Below are positions 44,496-54,500 of a stretch of 64,000 nucleotides of DNA, in pieces; position 1 is the first letter of the stretch; the number at the start of each line of letters is the position of its first letter. Under the pieces are notes generated by a model, which was not told the origin of the DNA, did not search any database, and was given only the letters and a program-made list of their open reading frames with translations. This DNA is from Oscillospiraceae bacterium (lineage in GTDB: Bacteria; Bacillota; Clostridia; Oscillospirales; Oscillospiraceae): assembly GCA_017437095.1 (NCBI GenBank), contig JAFSBW010000072.1, positions 1 through 64,000 on the forward strand. Direction: 5' to 3'. The position numbers and the translations under genes were made by a program.

Positions 44496-45824
44496 TTAAT
44501 CCTCCACAAGATAGCCGGAGAGATCTCCGTCCAAAATAGCATCGACGGTCACGCGCACAAAAGAGCCTTCCATAATGCTCTCGTCAGTTGCGATCCATAC
44601 CCGGCCATCGATCTCCGGGGAATCGGCATAGGTGCGGCCGTAGAACTGGCCGTATTCTTCGTCAAACCCATCTACCACAACCTCCAGGGTGCGGCCGATG
44701 TAGCTTTCACACCAATCGTCCATAATGGAAGACTGGATCTGCTCGATCTGCTGGGCCCGCTCAAGGGCAATTCCCTGATCCGGGTGGGGCATTTCGGCAG
44801 CGGGTGTCCCCTCCTCCGGGGAGAAGGCAAAGGCGCCGACCCGCTCCAGGCGCTGCTCCTTGAGAAATTCGCAAAGCTCCGTAAACTCCGCCTCGCCCTC
44901 GCCGGGCAGGCCGGTGATCACGCTGGTACGCAGCACCAGACCGGGAATGCGGCTGCGAAGCTTGGCAAACAGCGCTTTCAGGAACGCCCCATCGCCCCGG
45001 CGGTTCATAAGCTTAAGGATCTTGTCGGAGCAATGCTGGATGGGAATATCCAGATACTTTACGATCTTATCCTCCTGGGCGATCACATCGATGAGCTCAT
45101 CGTCAATTTCATCCGGGTAGAGGTAATGTACCCGCACCCAATGGAGCTTTTCGATCTTGCAAAGCTCTCGCAGCAGCTGGGGAAGCAGCCGCTTGTGGCC
45201 GGGCTGATCCGTGCCGTAGCGGCAGGTATCCTGGGCGACTACGATCAGCTCCTTTACCCCGCTTTCGGCCAGCATGCGGGCTTCGTAAAGCACATCGTCC
45301 AGGCTGCGGCTGCGGTATTTGCCCCGCAGGTAAGGAATGATGCAGTAGCTGCAGCGGTTGTCGCAGCCCTCGGCGATCTTGATGTAGGCGTAATGCTCCG
45401 GGGTGGTGACGATGCGGCCGATCTCCTCCTCCGGGGCATCGATGTCCCCAAAATCGGAAACGGTTTCGTCCTCCAGCAGCTTTTCGATAGCGTTTACTAC
45501 CTGGGTATAGCTGCCGGTGCCAAGAACGCCGTCAACCTCCGGCATTTCTTTCATAATTTCATCCTGATAGCGCTGGGATAAGCAGCCGGTTACCAGGATC
45601 TTGCCCACCAGGCCCTGGGCCTTAAGCTGAGCGGTCTGCAATATAAAATCGATGGCTTCCGCTTTGGCAGAATCGATAAAGCCGCAGGTATTGATCACCA
45701 CCACATCGCTGCCTACAATATCCGCTTTTACCTCATGGCCGGCTTCCTGCACCCGGTACATCATCCGCTCGCAGTCTACCTGATTTTTGGCACAGCCTAA
45801 GGAAATAAAGCCTATTTGCGCCAT
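44496..45824 (-). CDS. rimO: Ribosomal protein S12 methylthiotransferase RimO
   Basis: RimO is a radical-SAM enzyme that adds a methylthio group to an Asp of ribosomal protein S12. The 442-residue protein has the N-terminal UPF0004 domain (FISLGCAKNQVDCE, INTCGFIDSAK), the radical-SAM CDNRCSYCIIPYLRGKYRSR cluster motif, and a C-terminal TRAM domain. GGGAGGA in the end of recX fits the second ATG at 45824 better than an ATG at 45830, which nearly touches the ribosome site. It is tightly packed between recX and pgsA. Confidence 0.95.
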   Translation of the reverse strand: MAQIGFISLGCAKNQVDCERMMYRVQEAGHEVKADIVGSDVVVINTCGFIDSAKAEAIDFILQTAQLKAQGLVGKILVTGCLSQRYQDEIMKEMPEVDGVLGTGSYTQVVNAIEKLLEDETVSDFGDIDAPEEEIGRIVTTPEHYAYIKIAEGCDNRCSYCIIPYLRGKYRSRSLDDVLYEARMLAESGVKELIVVAQDTCRYGTDQPGHKRLLPQLLRELCKIEKLHWVRVHYLYPDEIDDELIDVIAQEDKIVKYLDIPIQHCSDKILKLMNRRGDGAFLKALFAKLRSRIPGLVLRTSVITGLPGEGEAEFTELCEFLKEQRLERVGAFAFSPEEGTPAAEMPHPDQGIALERAQQIEQIQSSIMDDWCESYIGRTLEVVVDGFDEEYGQFYGRTYADSPEIDGRVWIATDESIMEGSFVRVTVDAILDGDLSGYLVED

Positions 45825-45826
45825 AG

Positions 45827-46453
45827 TCATTCCTCCCGGAAACTGTTTGATAATTCCAGCTGCTCCAGGCAGCTGCGCACCAAGCTGTAGCTATGCCCAC
45901 GGCGAATAAGAGCATCTACAGCGCGCTTGACCTCCCGGGGGTCTTCCCGGGAGGTAATTTTAGATTTTAAGAAGGCAAGCACCTTTTCCCTTTGGTCGGG
46001 ATATCCTGCCAGGGCCGCTTCCCAATGCGCCTTGGGGATGCGCTTTTCATACAGCGCCTGCTTGGCTCTTGCAATGCCGTAGCCCTTGGCGATGCAGCTT
46101 TGCACGGTTTGCCGGGCAACCTGGGCATCGTCCAGCAGCTGCAGCTCCGAAAGCCAGGCCACCGCTTCCTTTGCCTGCTGGGGGCTCTCCCCTTTTTGCA
46201 CCAGGCGGCGCTGCAGATCGTCCTTAGATACGCTGGCGGCGGAAACGATGCGCACAGCCCGCATCTTGGCAGAGGTCTGCCCCGCATGCTCCAAAAGCTG
46301 CTCCATTTGGCTATCGGTCAGCTCCAGGCCGGGGTAAAGGCCGAGATCCTCCACGGTTTGGCGGTACAGCCTAAGCGCCTGGCCGTCAGACAGCTTTACA
46401 AGAAACCTGCCGGCCCTGTCCGGCTTGGAAGCCAGGGAATCAATTCTCGTCAT
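45827..46453 (-). CDS. recX: Regulatory protein RecX
   Basis: RecX binds RecA filaments and limits or tunes recombination. The 208-residue helical protein shows the repeated three-helix pattern of the family: [54 protein letters not shown], and the C-terminal [21 protein letters not shown]. It overlaps the recA stop by 14 bases, so translation is coupled to that of its target protein. Confidence 0.92.
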   Translation of the reverse strand: MTRIDSLASKPDRAGRFLVKLSDGQALRLYRQTVEDLGLYPGLELTDSQMEQLLEHAGQTSAKMRAVRIVSAASVSKDDLQRRLVQKGESPQQAKEAVAWLSELQLLDDAQVARQTVQSCIAKGYGIARAKQALYEKRIPKAHWEAALAGYPDQREKVLAFLKSKITSREDPREVKRAVDALIRRGHSYSLVRSCLEQLELSNSFREE

Positions 46454-47537
46454 CGAAATCGTCAGCGGCCAGCATTACCGCTTCAAGGGCAGCCTGGGCG
46501 GGGTTAACGGGGGTAGCGCCGGAGAGGTTGGCGCGCACCTTGGCTTCCACATCCTCGGCGATCTCAGGATTGTTGATCAGGAAATTCTTAACGCTTTCCT
46601 TGCCCTGGCCGATGCGCTCATCGCCCATGGAGAACCAGGAGCCGCTCTTTTGGATAATGTTCATATTTACAGCCATATCCACCAGCTCAGTCCACTTGCT
46701 GATGCCCTGGCCGTACATAATATCAAACACAGCCTCGCGGAAAGGAGGCGCAACCTTATTCTTGACCACCTTGACCCGGGTGCGGTTGCCGATGACATTG
46801 CCGCCCTCTTTCAGGCTTTCAATGCGGCGCACATCCAGACGGACGGAAGCATAGAACTTCAATGCGTTGCCGCCGGTGGTGGTTTCGGGGTTGCCGTAGA
46901 GCACGCCGATCTTCATACGCAGCTGGTTGATAAAGATGACCACGCAGTTGGTCTTGGAAATAGATCCGGCCAGCTTACGCAGAGCCTGGGACATAAGCCG
47001 GGCCTGCAGACCCATAAAGCTATCGCCCATTTCGCCCTCGATCTCTGCCCGGGGGGTAAGGGCGGCAACGGAGTCCACAACGATGGCATCCACAGCGCCG
47101 GAGCGCACCAGAGCATCGGTGATCTCCAGAGCCTGCTCGCCGGTATCCGGCTGGGAGACTAGCAGATCGTCAATATTTACGCCCAGAGCCTTGGCATAAA
47201 CCGGGTCAAGAGCATGCTCGGCATCTACGAAGGCTACTTCGCCGCCGGCTTTCTGGCACTCGGCCAGGATGTGCAGCGCCAGGGTAGTCTTACCGGAGGA
47301 TTCCGGGCCGTAGATCTCAATAATGCGGCCCTTGGGTACGCCGCCGATGCCCAGAGCGGCATCCAGCGCCAGAGAGCCGGTAGGAATGGCTTCCACATTC
47401 ATTTCAGGCCGGTCGCCCATGCGCATAACAGCGCCCTTGCCGAAAGTTTTCTCCAGCTGGTGCAGGGCAGAATTGAGGGCCTTTTTCTTATCGTAAGCGG
47501 GGGTAATGGGATCGTAGGTGTTTTTCTTAGTAGCCAT
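46440..47537 (-). CDS. recA: Recombinase RecA
   Basis: RecA forms the strand-exchange filament and co-activates the SOS response. The 365-residue protein has Walker [14 protein letters not shown], the VDAEHALDP segment, VVDSVAAL, loops L1 and L2 ([38 protein letters not shown]) and an acidic C-terminal tail. No LexA box was found upstream; the gene appears to be transcribed with prmC and DUF1385. Confidence 0.98.
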   Translation of the reverse strand: MATKKNTYDPITPAYDKKKALNSALHQLEKTFGKGAVMRMGDRPEMNVEAIPTGSLALDAALGIGGVPKGRIIEIYGPESSGKTTLALHILAECQKAGGEVAFVDAEHALDPVYAKALGVNIDDLLVSQPDTGEQALEITDALVRSGAVDAIVVDSVAALTPRAEIEGEMGDSFMGLQARLMSQALRKLAGSISKTNCVVIFINQLRMKIGVLYGNPETTTGGNALKFYASVRLDVRRIESLKEGGNVIGNRTRVKVVKNKVAPPFREAVFDIMYGQGISKWTELVDMAVNMNIIQKSGSWFSMGDERIGQGKESVKNFLINNPEIAEDVEAKVRANLSGATPVNPAQAALEAVMLAADDFDDEN

Positions 47538-47540
47538 AAA

Positions 47541-48416
47541 TCATTCTTCCTCTCTTGGGCGCTGGGCAACGATGGCCCGCTCCCGGTCATTATAGTCTTT
47601 TGTGCGCTGCAGAACAGTATAGCCGTTTTCTTCCAGGATAGCGCTTACCGCGCTGCCCTGCCCCATGCCAAACTCAAAGCAGATAAAGCCGCCGGGCTTT
47701 AGCGCCCCGAAGTAGTTGCGGGCGATGGCGCGGTAAAAATCCAGGCCGTCTTCGCCGCCAAACAGGGCCAGATGGGGCTCGTGATCCTTAACGGAAGGCT
47801 CCAGATCTTCCATTTCCCCGGCGGTAATGTAGGGCGGGTTAGAAACGATTAGATCGAACTGGCCCAAAAAGGCGGGGGGCGCAGCCAGGGCATCGGCCTG
47901 CACCGCGCTTACCCGGCTGCCTAAGCGGTTGCGGGTAATGTTGCGCCGGGCCACTGCCAGAGCTTCCTTGGAAATATCCGCCAGGGTAACTCTGGCATCG
48001 CTCACACGGCTGGCAACGGCAAGACCGATGCAGCCTGTTCCTGTACACAAGTCCAGTATACGGGGAGAAGTGTCCAAAAATATGGACTTATTGATCGCCA
48101 GCTCCGCAACGGCCACCGTATCGTCCCGGGGGATCAAAACATGCTCGTTGACATACAGCGGCAGGCCGTAAAACTCCCACTCCCCCAAAACATAGGCAAA
48201 GGGAACGCCCCGGCGAAGCTTAGCAAGGTCTTCATTTACCTGGGCGCACACATCGTCCATCAGGTAGGTATCCAGATCCAGCAGAACTTCCTCCCGGGTC
48301 TTGCCCGTGGCCTTGGCCAGCAGATCCCGGGTCATCAGCGAAGCGGTGGAGAAATCCTGCGTAGCCAGCAGGGCCTTGCGGGTATCCAGATACAGCTGGG
48401 AAAGCTTGGTTACCAC
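47541..48416 (-). CDS. prmC: Peptide chain release factor N5-glutamine methyltransferase
   Basis: PrmC methylates the GGQ glutamine of RF1 and RF2. The 291-residue protein has a helical N-terminal domain, the SAM-binding motif ILDLCTGTGCIGLAVAS and the catalytic NPPYI in IVSNPPYITAGEM. It overlaps the DUF1385 gene by seven bases upstream and is three bases from recA downstream. prmC next to DUF1385 is a common arrangement in Clostridia. Confidence 0.95.
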   Translation of the reverse strand: MVTKLSQLYLDTRKALLATQDFSTASLMTRDLLAKATGKTREEVLLDLDTYLMDDVCAQVNEDLAKLRRGVPFAYVLGEWEFYGLPLYVNEHVLIPRDDTVAVAELAINKSIFLDTSPRILDLCTGTGCIGLAVASRVSDARVTLADISKEALAVARRNITRNRLGSRVSAVQADALAAPPAFLGQFDLIVSNPPYITAGEMEDLEPSVKDHEPHLALFGGEDGLDFYRAIARNYFGALKPGGFICFEFGMGQGSAVSAILEENGYTVLQRTKDYNDRERAIVAQRPREEE

Positions 48417-49414
48417 CGGTCCGCTCCCTCCTCGCTGGGAAGCACCGCGGTCAAAGCGGCGATGCCAACCTCGATCATGCTGTCATCCGGCTCGTTGGTG
48501 GTAAAATTCTGAAACCACATACCGGGGAAGGTCAAAATTTTGGTAAAGGCATTGTCGTGCCGGCCCACCCAGCGGTTGATCTCATAAGCGATGCTAACCA
48601 CCACCGGCAGCAGCGCCAGCTTAAAGGCAACCATGATCAGCTTATAAACGATGGGGCTATCCAGCCGCAGGCCTGCCAGGCCGGGGATCACCGCAAGCAG
48701 CGCGGAAGAAGCCACGGAGAAGATCAAAATAGACAGCACCATAACTACCAGCAAAAAGCTTGTACCGCACCGGGGGTGCAGCCGGGTAAACTGCTTAACA
48801 TTTTCTACCGTAAGGGGCTGGCCGGCTTCGTAGCAGCGGATGGTCTTATGCTCCGCGCCGTGGTAGGAAAATACCCGCTTCATTTCTTCCATCCTGGATA
48901 CCAGGAAGATATAAGCCACAAAGATGGCTATGCGCACTGCGCCCTCAACCAGATTGAGCAGCAGGATATTACGGATCACGCCGTCGAGCAAGCTGCTGGC
49001 CAGCATAGGCAGCAGGAAAAACAGCAGAATGCTCAGCCCCAGGCCCATAAACACCGCCGTGCCAATGAGAAAGCTTTGAAATTTTTCGTTGCCCAGCTTC
49101 TTTTCCAGCCATTTGTCCAGCTTGGAAGGCTCGCCCTCCTCGCTGAACTCCGGGGAAAGATCCGCCGAGCGCATGAGCGCCTTAACGCCCACCACCTGGC
49201 TGTCGAAAAAGTTGACACAGCCGCGGATCAAAGGCCAGGTAGCAAAGCTGCCCTTTTTGCGAATCTTCCGGGGCTTGACCTCTACCGTAAGACCCTCCTT
49301 GGTGCGCACTACAACGGCATCATTTTCCGGACCGCGCATCATAATGCCTTCAATGAGCGCCTGGCCGCCAATGGCGGTTTTGAACTTTTCGCAGCAATTT
49401 TTATTATCTGACAT
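48410..49414 (-). CDS. DUF1385 membrane protein (YqhQ-like)
   Basis: The 334-residue protein matches DUF1385: TAIGGQALIEGIMMRGPENDA at the N-terminus, FSYHGAEHKTIRCYE in the middle and a HPRCGTSFL motif. There are about four membrane helices (near 117-145, 150-170, 213-240 and 255-275). The conserved His/Glu/Cys residues suggest a metal site but no activity is known. The overlap with prmC shows a conserved operon link. Confidence 0.88.
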   Translation of the reverse strand: MSDNKNCCEKFKTAIGGQALIEGIMMRGPENDAVVVRTKEGLTVEVKPRKIRKKGSFATWPLIRGCVNFFDSQVVGVKALMRSADLSPEFSEEGEPSKLDKWLEKKLGNEKFQSFLIGTAVFMGLGLSILLFFLLPMLASSLLDGVIRNILLLNLVEGAVRIAIFVAYIFLVSRMEEMKRVFSYHGAEHKTIRCYEAGQPLTVENVKQFTRLHPRCGTSFLLVVMVLSILIFSVASSALLAVIPGLAGLRLDSPIVYKLIMVAFKLALLPVVVSIAYEINRWVGRHDNAFTKILTFPGMWFQNFTTNEPDDSMIEVGIAALTAVLPSEEGADRW

Positions 49415-49434
49415 AAGAAAATACCTTTTGGAAA

Positions 49435-50478
49435 TTATTGGGAATCCGGCAGCTGAACGGTAACCAGAGTACCGCCGCCGGGGGCGTTGGAAAGGCTCAG
49501 GGTGCCGCCATGCATGGCCACGATCTCGTCAGAAACCGCCAGGCCGATGCCCGTGCCTCTGGCCTTGGAGCTGCCCTTAAAGAACTTATTTTTTACCAGG
49601 GGGATCTCGTCTTCCGGGATGCCGCAGCCGAAATCCCGGATGCGTACGGTCACCCAAGGCTCTTCGTAGCAAATAGAAGCTTCGATGCGCCGGCCCTCCC
49701 CGCCATGCTTGGCGGCATTGTCCAGAATGTTCAAAAACACCTGGCGCATGCGCTTGGCATCGCAATCGATGATGGGGATGGGGCTGTCGTTTTCCAAATA
49801 GATAAGCTCCAGGCCCTCCTGGCGCAGCCGGTTGCCGTACATAAACACCGTATCTTCAAACTCCGAGCGCAGATCTGCCGGCTCGATGTTCAAGGTAAGC
49901 TTGCCGTCGCCCATGCGGGTAAAGTCCAGAAGGTCGATGACCATTTCGTTAAGCCGGCGGCTTTCCCGCAGGATGATGTTCATGCCCCGCTGGGTATCCG
50001 TATCCAGATCGTCGCTGTTTACCAGGGTTTCGCTCCAGCCGGTGATCACCGTAAGGGGGGTGCGAAGCTCATGGGAAAGGGAAGAAATAAACTCAGTTTG
50101 GGATTTTTCGTTTTGGGAAATGGCGGCGGACATATCGTTGATGTTGTCAGCCAGCTCCCCCAGCTCGCCGGGGTAAGGGCCGGGGATCTGCACGCCGTAG
50201 GAGCCGGCGGCGATGCGCTGGGCCTTTTCGCTGATAAGCTGCACCGGGCCAAGGATGCCCTTGAGCAGAGAATTTACCGCCAGCAGGGCAACCGCGGATA
50301 TGGCCAGGCCGCTGCCCATGGTAAGGGCGCTGAGGGTAGCCACCCGGCTGGTTAGCTTAGCCCCCTCGAAAAAGAAGGCCACAAGCCCTACCAAAACCGT
50401 AAGCACCACCGTAGCCGCGCAAAAAATAGCGGCAGTTTCCAAAAGCCGGCGCTGACGCAGGCTGGATTTATTGTTCAT
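49435..50478 (-). CDS. Membrane sensor histidine kinase
   Basis: The 347-residue protein has two helices (about 15-40 and 50-73) with only a very short external loop, a HAMP domain (LLKGILGPVQLISEKAQRIAAGSYG), the HisKA box SLSHELRTPLTVITGW with an intact His, and HATPase_c boxes NILDNAAKHGG, DFGCGIP and GTGIGLAVSDEIVAMHGG. The lack of a sizeable external domain suggests envelope or intramembrane sensing. The start at MNNKSSL is preceded by AAAGAAG. The cognate regulator is encoded upstream, separated by an array of micro-hairpins. Confidence 0.93.
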   Translation of the reverse strand: MNNKSSLRQRRLLETAAIFCAATVVLTVLVGLVAFFFEGAKLTSRVATLSALTMGSGLAISAVALLAVNSLLKGILGPVQLISEKAQRIAAGSYGVQIPGPYPGELGELADNINDMSAAISQNEKSQTEFISSLSHELRTPLTVITGWSETLVNSDDLDTDTQRGMNIILRESRRLNEMVIDLLDFTRMGDGKLTLNIEPADLRSEFEDTVFMYGNRLRQEGLELIYLENDSPIPIIDCDAKRMRQVFLNILDNAAKHGGEGRRIEASICYEEPWVTVRIRDFGCGIPEDEIPLVKNKFFKGSSKARGTGIGLAVSDEIVAMHGGTLSLSNAPGGGTLVTVQLPDSQ

Positions 50479-50520
50479 ATAAACACGCTTCTTTGGGAAA
50501 GAGTTTGGTGAGAGGAGATT

Positions 50521-50727
50521 ACAAATAATGATGCGAAGCATCAAATCATGGAGCGCAGCGAAAAATCATGATGCTCTGCATCTATTCATGACGCATTGCG
50601 TCAAATCATTCCCTTCCAGGAAGATATGATTTGCCCTTCGGGCATGAATTGCCCAAGCATGAATTGGCTTACGCCATGAATTGCCTTACGGCACAAATTG
50701 CCGGGCAATTTTATTGCCCTTACGCGC
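50521..50727. repeat. Micro-hairpin array 2 (ATGAATT-linked)
   Basis: Stem-loops GATGC-GAA-GCATC, GATGC-TCT-GCATC, GACGC-ATT-GCGTC, TTCC-A-GGAA, TGCCC-TTC-GGGCA, TGGC-TTAC-GCCA, TGCC-TTAC-GGCA and TTGCC-G-GGCAA are joined by AAATCATG or CATGAATTG linkers. Same linker family as array 1. It fills the 241-base gap between the response regulator and the kinase genes. Confidence 0.85.
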
Positions 50728-51406
50728 CCCACTTGTAGCCGTAGCCCCAGACGGTGGTGATATAGGTGGGGTTGGCGGTGTCGTCTTCGATCTTGATGCG
50801 CAGGCGGCGGATATTAACATCCACGATCTTCAGCTCGCCCTCGTAATCTCTGCCCCAAACGGCGGCCAGAATATCCTCACGGGACAAGGCTCTTCCGGGG
50901 TTTTGCATAAACAGCTTCATAATGGCGTACTCCACCTGGGTAAGCCGGATGCGCTCGCCCAGCTTTTCCAGGGTATGGTTGCGCATATTCATCACAAAGG
51001 GGCCCTGGCTGAGCAGCTCGCTCTGGGCGCCTACATCGCCGCCGATCCGGCGGTACAGCGCGTCAATGCGGGCGGTAAGCTCCGCGGGAGAAAAGGGCTT
51101 GGTAACATAATCGTCCGCCCCGGTCATCAGGCCGGTAACCTTGTCCATCTCCTGAGTGCGGGCGGTAAGCATAATAATACCCATCTGCTTATTGGTGGCG
51201 CGGATGCGGCGGCAGACCTCAAAGCCGTCGATACCCGGCAGCATAATATCCAAAATGGCAACGCCGATATCCGGGTTTTCCTTGATGCGCTCCAGGGCTT
51301 CCTCCCCGGTGCCAGCTTCGATGGGGGCATAGCCAGCCCGTTTCAGGTTGATCACCACGAAAGAGCGGATATTATCTTCGTCTTCCAGAATCAATACTTT
51401 TTTCAT
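50720..51406 (-). CDS. OmpR-family response regulator
   Basis: The 228-residue protein has a receiver domain (VLILEDEDNIRSF, phospho-acceptor Asp in VAILDIMLPGIDG, Thr in MLTART and Lys in YVTKPF) and a winged-helix DNA-binding domain (LTQVEYAIMKLFMQNPGRALSREDIL, then VNIRRLRIKIE...TVWGYGYKW). It is the probable partner of the membrane kinase encoded downstream on the same strand, though 241 bases of repeat separate the pair. The target genes are unknown. Confidence 0.94.
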   Translation of the reverse strand: MKKVLILEDEDNIRSFVVINLKRAGYAPIEAGTGEEALERIKENPDIGVAILDIMLPGIDGFEVCRRIRATNKQMGIIMLTARTQEMDKVTGLMTGADDYVTKPFSPAELTARIDALYRRIGGDVGAQSELLSQGPFVMNMRNHTLEKLGERIRLTQVEYAIMKLFMQNPGRALSREDILAAVWGRDYEGELKIVDVNIRRLRIKIEDDTANPTYITTVWGYGYKWGA

Positions 51407-51472
51407 AGTGTACCTCTTTGTGTTTCAAATCACTTTATTATAGCATATTCTCGGGAAAAAGGGAAGCAAAAG

Positions 51473-51595
51473 TAATTACAAATTACAAATTAAAGATTTG
51501 AGATTGGAGAGTGAAGAGTGAAGATAGCGGTAATCTCAACTCTTCAATCTTCAATCTTCAATCGCAACCCATGGTTGCCTGGCGGCAGAGCCGCC
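51473..51595. repeat. Composite repeat: AATTACAAATTAC run, GAAGATTGA fold-back copy 2 and two hairpins
   Basis: Three elements lie end to end. AATTACAAATTACAAATTA is at 51475-51493. A fold-back element runs to about 51563, with purine half GAGATTGGAGAGTGAAGAG, centre GATAGCGGTAATCTC and pyrimidine half CTTCAATCTTCAATC. Micro-hairpins GCAACC-CAT-GGTTGC and GGCGG-CAGAG-CCGCC come last. They fill the gap between dnaE and the response regulator gene. Confidence 0.8.
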
Positions 51596-54500
51596 TTATT
51601 TTACCACTACATTCTCTTTGCCCAGCAGGCTTTCCAGCTCGGTGAGCATGCGGCTGTCCAGGGCGCAGCGAGTGCCGCGGCGGGCGGCGGTATCGGCAAA
51701 GTACAGCACCGCGTCGCTAGCGCCGGGGAACATGGAAAGGATGGCCTTTACCTTTTGGTAATGGGGGCTATCTTCGCTTTGCAGGCGCAGGTACAGCTTG
51801 CCGGAAATAACCTGGGGCTGAGCCGGGGGCTGGGGCTGGGGCTGGCGGTTTTCAAAATCCGAAATGGGGCGCGCCCGGTTTACTACGATCTGGGGGTCTT
51901 TGTCCTCCCGCAGGGAGATGCGGCCCGTGATCACCACCGGGGCGTTGGCCTGGATATAGTTGCCGTACTGGCTGAGCACATTGCTAAAGCACAGCAGCTC
52001 CATGGCGGCGGTATCGTCTTCCACCGTTACATAGGCCATCAGCGAGCCGCTGCGGGTAGCCTTGGTCTTGACCTCCTGGACGATGCCCGCTACGGAAACG
52101 ATCTGATCGTCCCGGTAGCCGCTGTCTTCCATAAGCAGCTCGGCGATAGGCACCACATGGCTGCCCTTTAGCAGCTTGCGGTAATCGTCCATAGGGTGGC
52201 CGGAGAGGTAAAGGCCGGTAGTAGCCTTTTCCATGAGCATCAGCTCGTTTTTGGGAAGCTCCGGCATATTCGGCAGGGTAAAAGCTGCCCCGGGGTCATC
52301 CTCCAAAGCGCCGAACAGGCCCAGCTGGCCCTCTAGGTTGCGCTTGCGGGAAGCCGCCAGCTCGTCCATAAGCAGCTCAAAGCCTGCCAGCATGGAAGCC
52401 CGGGTATGGCCGAAGCTGTCAAAAGCGCCGCACTTGATAAAGTTTTCTACGGCCCGCTTGTTGATATCCTGGCCCATGCGCTTGAGGAAATCCTCCAGGT
52501 CTTTAAAAGGCCCGTCCTGATTTCGCCGCTGCACCATGGTGCGGATCAGCCCCACGCCCACATTCTTTACCGCGCCCAGGCCGAAGCGGATGGCATCGCC
52601 CTCTACGGTAAAGGTATCCTCCGAGGTGTTTACATCCGGGGCAAGCACGGGAATGCCCAGCTCCTTACACTCGGCGATATAGCCTACGATCTTGCTGTCC
52701 GACCCCAGCACAGAGGTCATCAGCGCGGCCATATACTGCCGGGGGTAATGGCATTTTAAGTAAGCCGTCTGGTAGGACACCACGGCGTAGCAAACGGCGT
52801 GGGCCTTGTTGAAGGCGTAGTTGGCAAAGGCGACGATCTCATCGTAAATGCTCTGGGCGGCAGCTTCGCTTACCCCCCGGTTGATGGCGCCGGGGATATT
52901 TTTGGCGGCATCGCCGTAGACGAACACCTTGCGCTCGGCTTCGATGACCTTTTGCTTTTTCTTGGAGATGGCCCGGCGGATATTGTCTGCCTGGCCCATG
53001 GTATAGCCGCCCAGCTGGCGGAAGATCTCAATAACCTGCTCCTGGTAGACGATGCAGCCGTAGGTAACCTTCAAAATAGGCTCAAGGGCGGGGGTCTTAT
53101 AGGTAATTTTCCGCCGATCCAGCTTGTTGGCGATAAAGGTTGGGATAGAATCCATAGGGCCGGGGCGGTAAAGGGCTACGATAGCGGTAATATCTTCAAT
53201 AGACCCCGCCTTCATGCCTACGCATACCCCGGTCATGCCCGCGCTTTCCAGCTGGAATACGCCCTGGGTGCGGCCGTCGGCCAGCATACGGAAGGTTTCG
53301 GCATCGTCATCGGGCACATTGGCCATGGAAAAGCCGGGGTTGAGCTTTTGCACCTGGGTCTCCGTGTCTTTAATAACCGTAAGGTTGCGCAGGCCCAAAA
53401 AGTCCATCTTTAATAGGCCCAGCTCCTCTATGGTGGTCATGGTGTACTGGGTGACCACCGTATCGTCATTGCGGGACAGCGGCACATAGGTATCCACCGG
53501 GTCGGCGGTGATCACTACGCCGGCGGCGTGGGTAGAGGTGTTGCGGGGCATGCCCTCCAGGCTCATGGCGGTATCGATAAGCAGCTTTACCCGCTCTTCA
53601 TTATCGTATTTTTCTTTCAGCTGGGGGGAAACCTCCAGGGCTTCTTTCAGGGTAATATGCAAGGTGGTCGGCACAAGCTTTGCTACCTGGTCGGTTTCCG
53701 CGTAGGTAAAGTTCATAACCCGGCCCACATCCCGGATAGCGCCACGGGCCGCCATGGTGCCGAAGGTAGCGATCTGGGCCACATGGTCAGCGCCGTACTT
53801 GGCGGTAACATAGTCGATAACTTCCCCACGGCGCTCCTGGCAGAAATCCGTATCAAAGTCCGGCATGGAAACACGCTCGGGGTTCAAAAACCGCTCGAAG
53901 ATCAGGGCGTATTTCATGGGGTCTACTTCCGTAATGTGCATACAGTAGGCCGCGATGGATGCCGCGCCGGAGCCACGGCCCGGGCCTACGGGGATACCCT
54001 GCTCCTTGGCGTAGCGGATAAAATCCCAAACGATCAGGTAGTAGTTGGTATAGCCCATGGAGGAAATTACGCCGATCTCGTATTCCAGGCGCTGGCGGTA
54101 TTCCTCCGGCTGGTGGGGGTAGCGCTCCCGGAAGCCGTCCATGCAGAGCTTGCGGAAATATTCCTCGTTGGTATACCCTTGCGGCACGGGGAAAGAGGGC
54201 AGATGGTACTGGTGGAATTCAAACTCCAAATTGCACCGGTCGGCAATGGCTTGGGTATTATCGATCGCCTCCGGGCAATTGGGGAAGAGGGCGCGCATCT
54301 CAGCTTCGCTCTTGAGGTAAAATTCTTCCGTTTCAAATTTCATGCGGCCGGGGTCATCCAGGGTCTTGCCGGTTTGGATGCACAGCAAAACATCCTGCAT
54401 GGTTGCGTCTTCCCGGCGCAGGTAGTGGGCATCGTTGGTAGCGATCAGGGGCAGGCCCGTTTCCCGGGATAGGCGCATAATGCCCTGGTTTACCGGGCGC

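Noticed and set aside
46440..50478. LexA boxes for recA, uvrA or uvrB
   Set aside because: I looked for GAAC-N4-GTTC-type sites upstream of these genes and found none. The operon structure of recA also argues against one directly before it.
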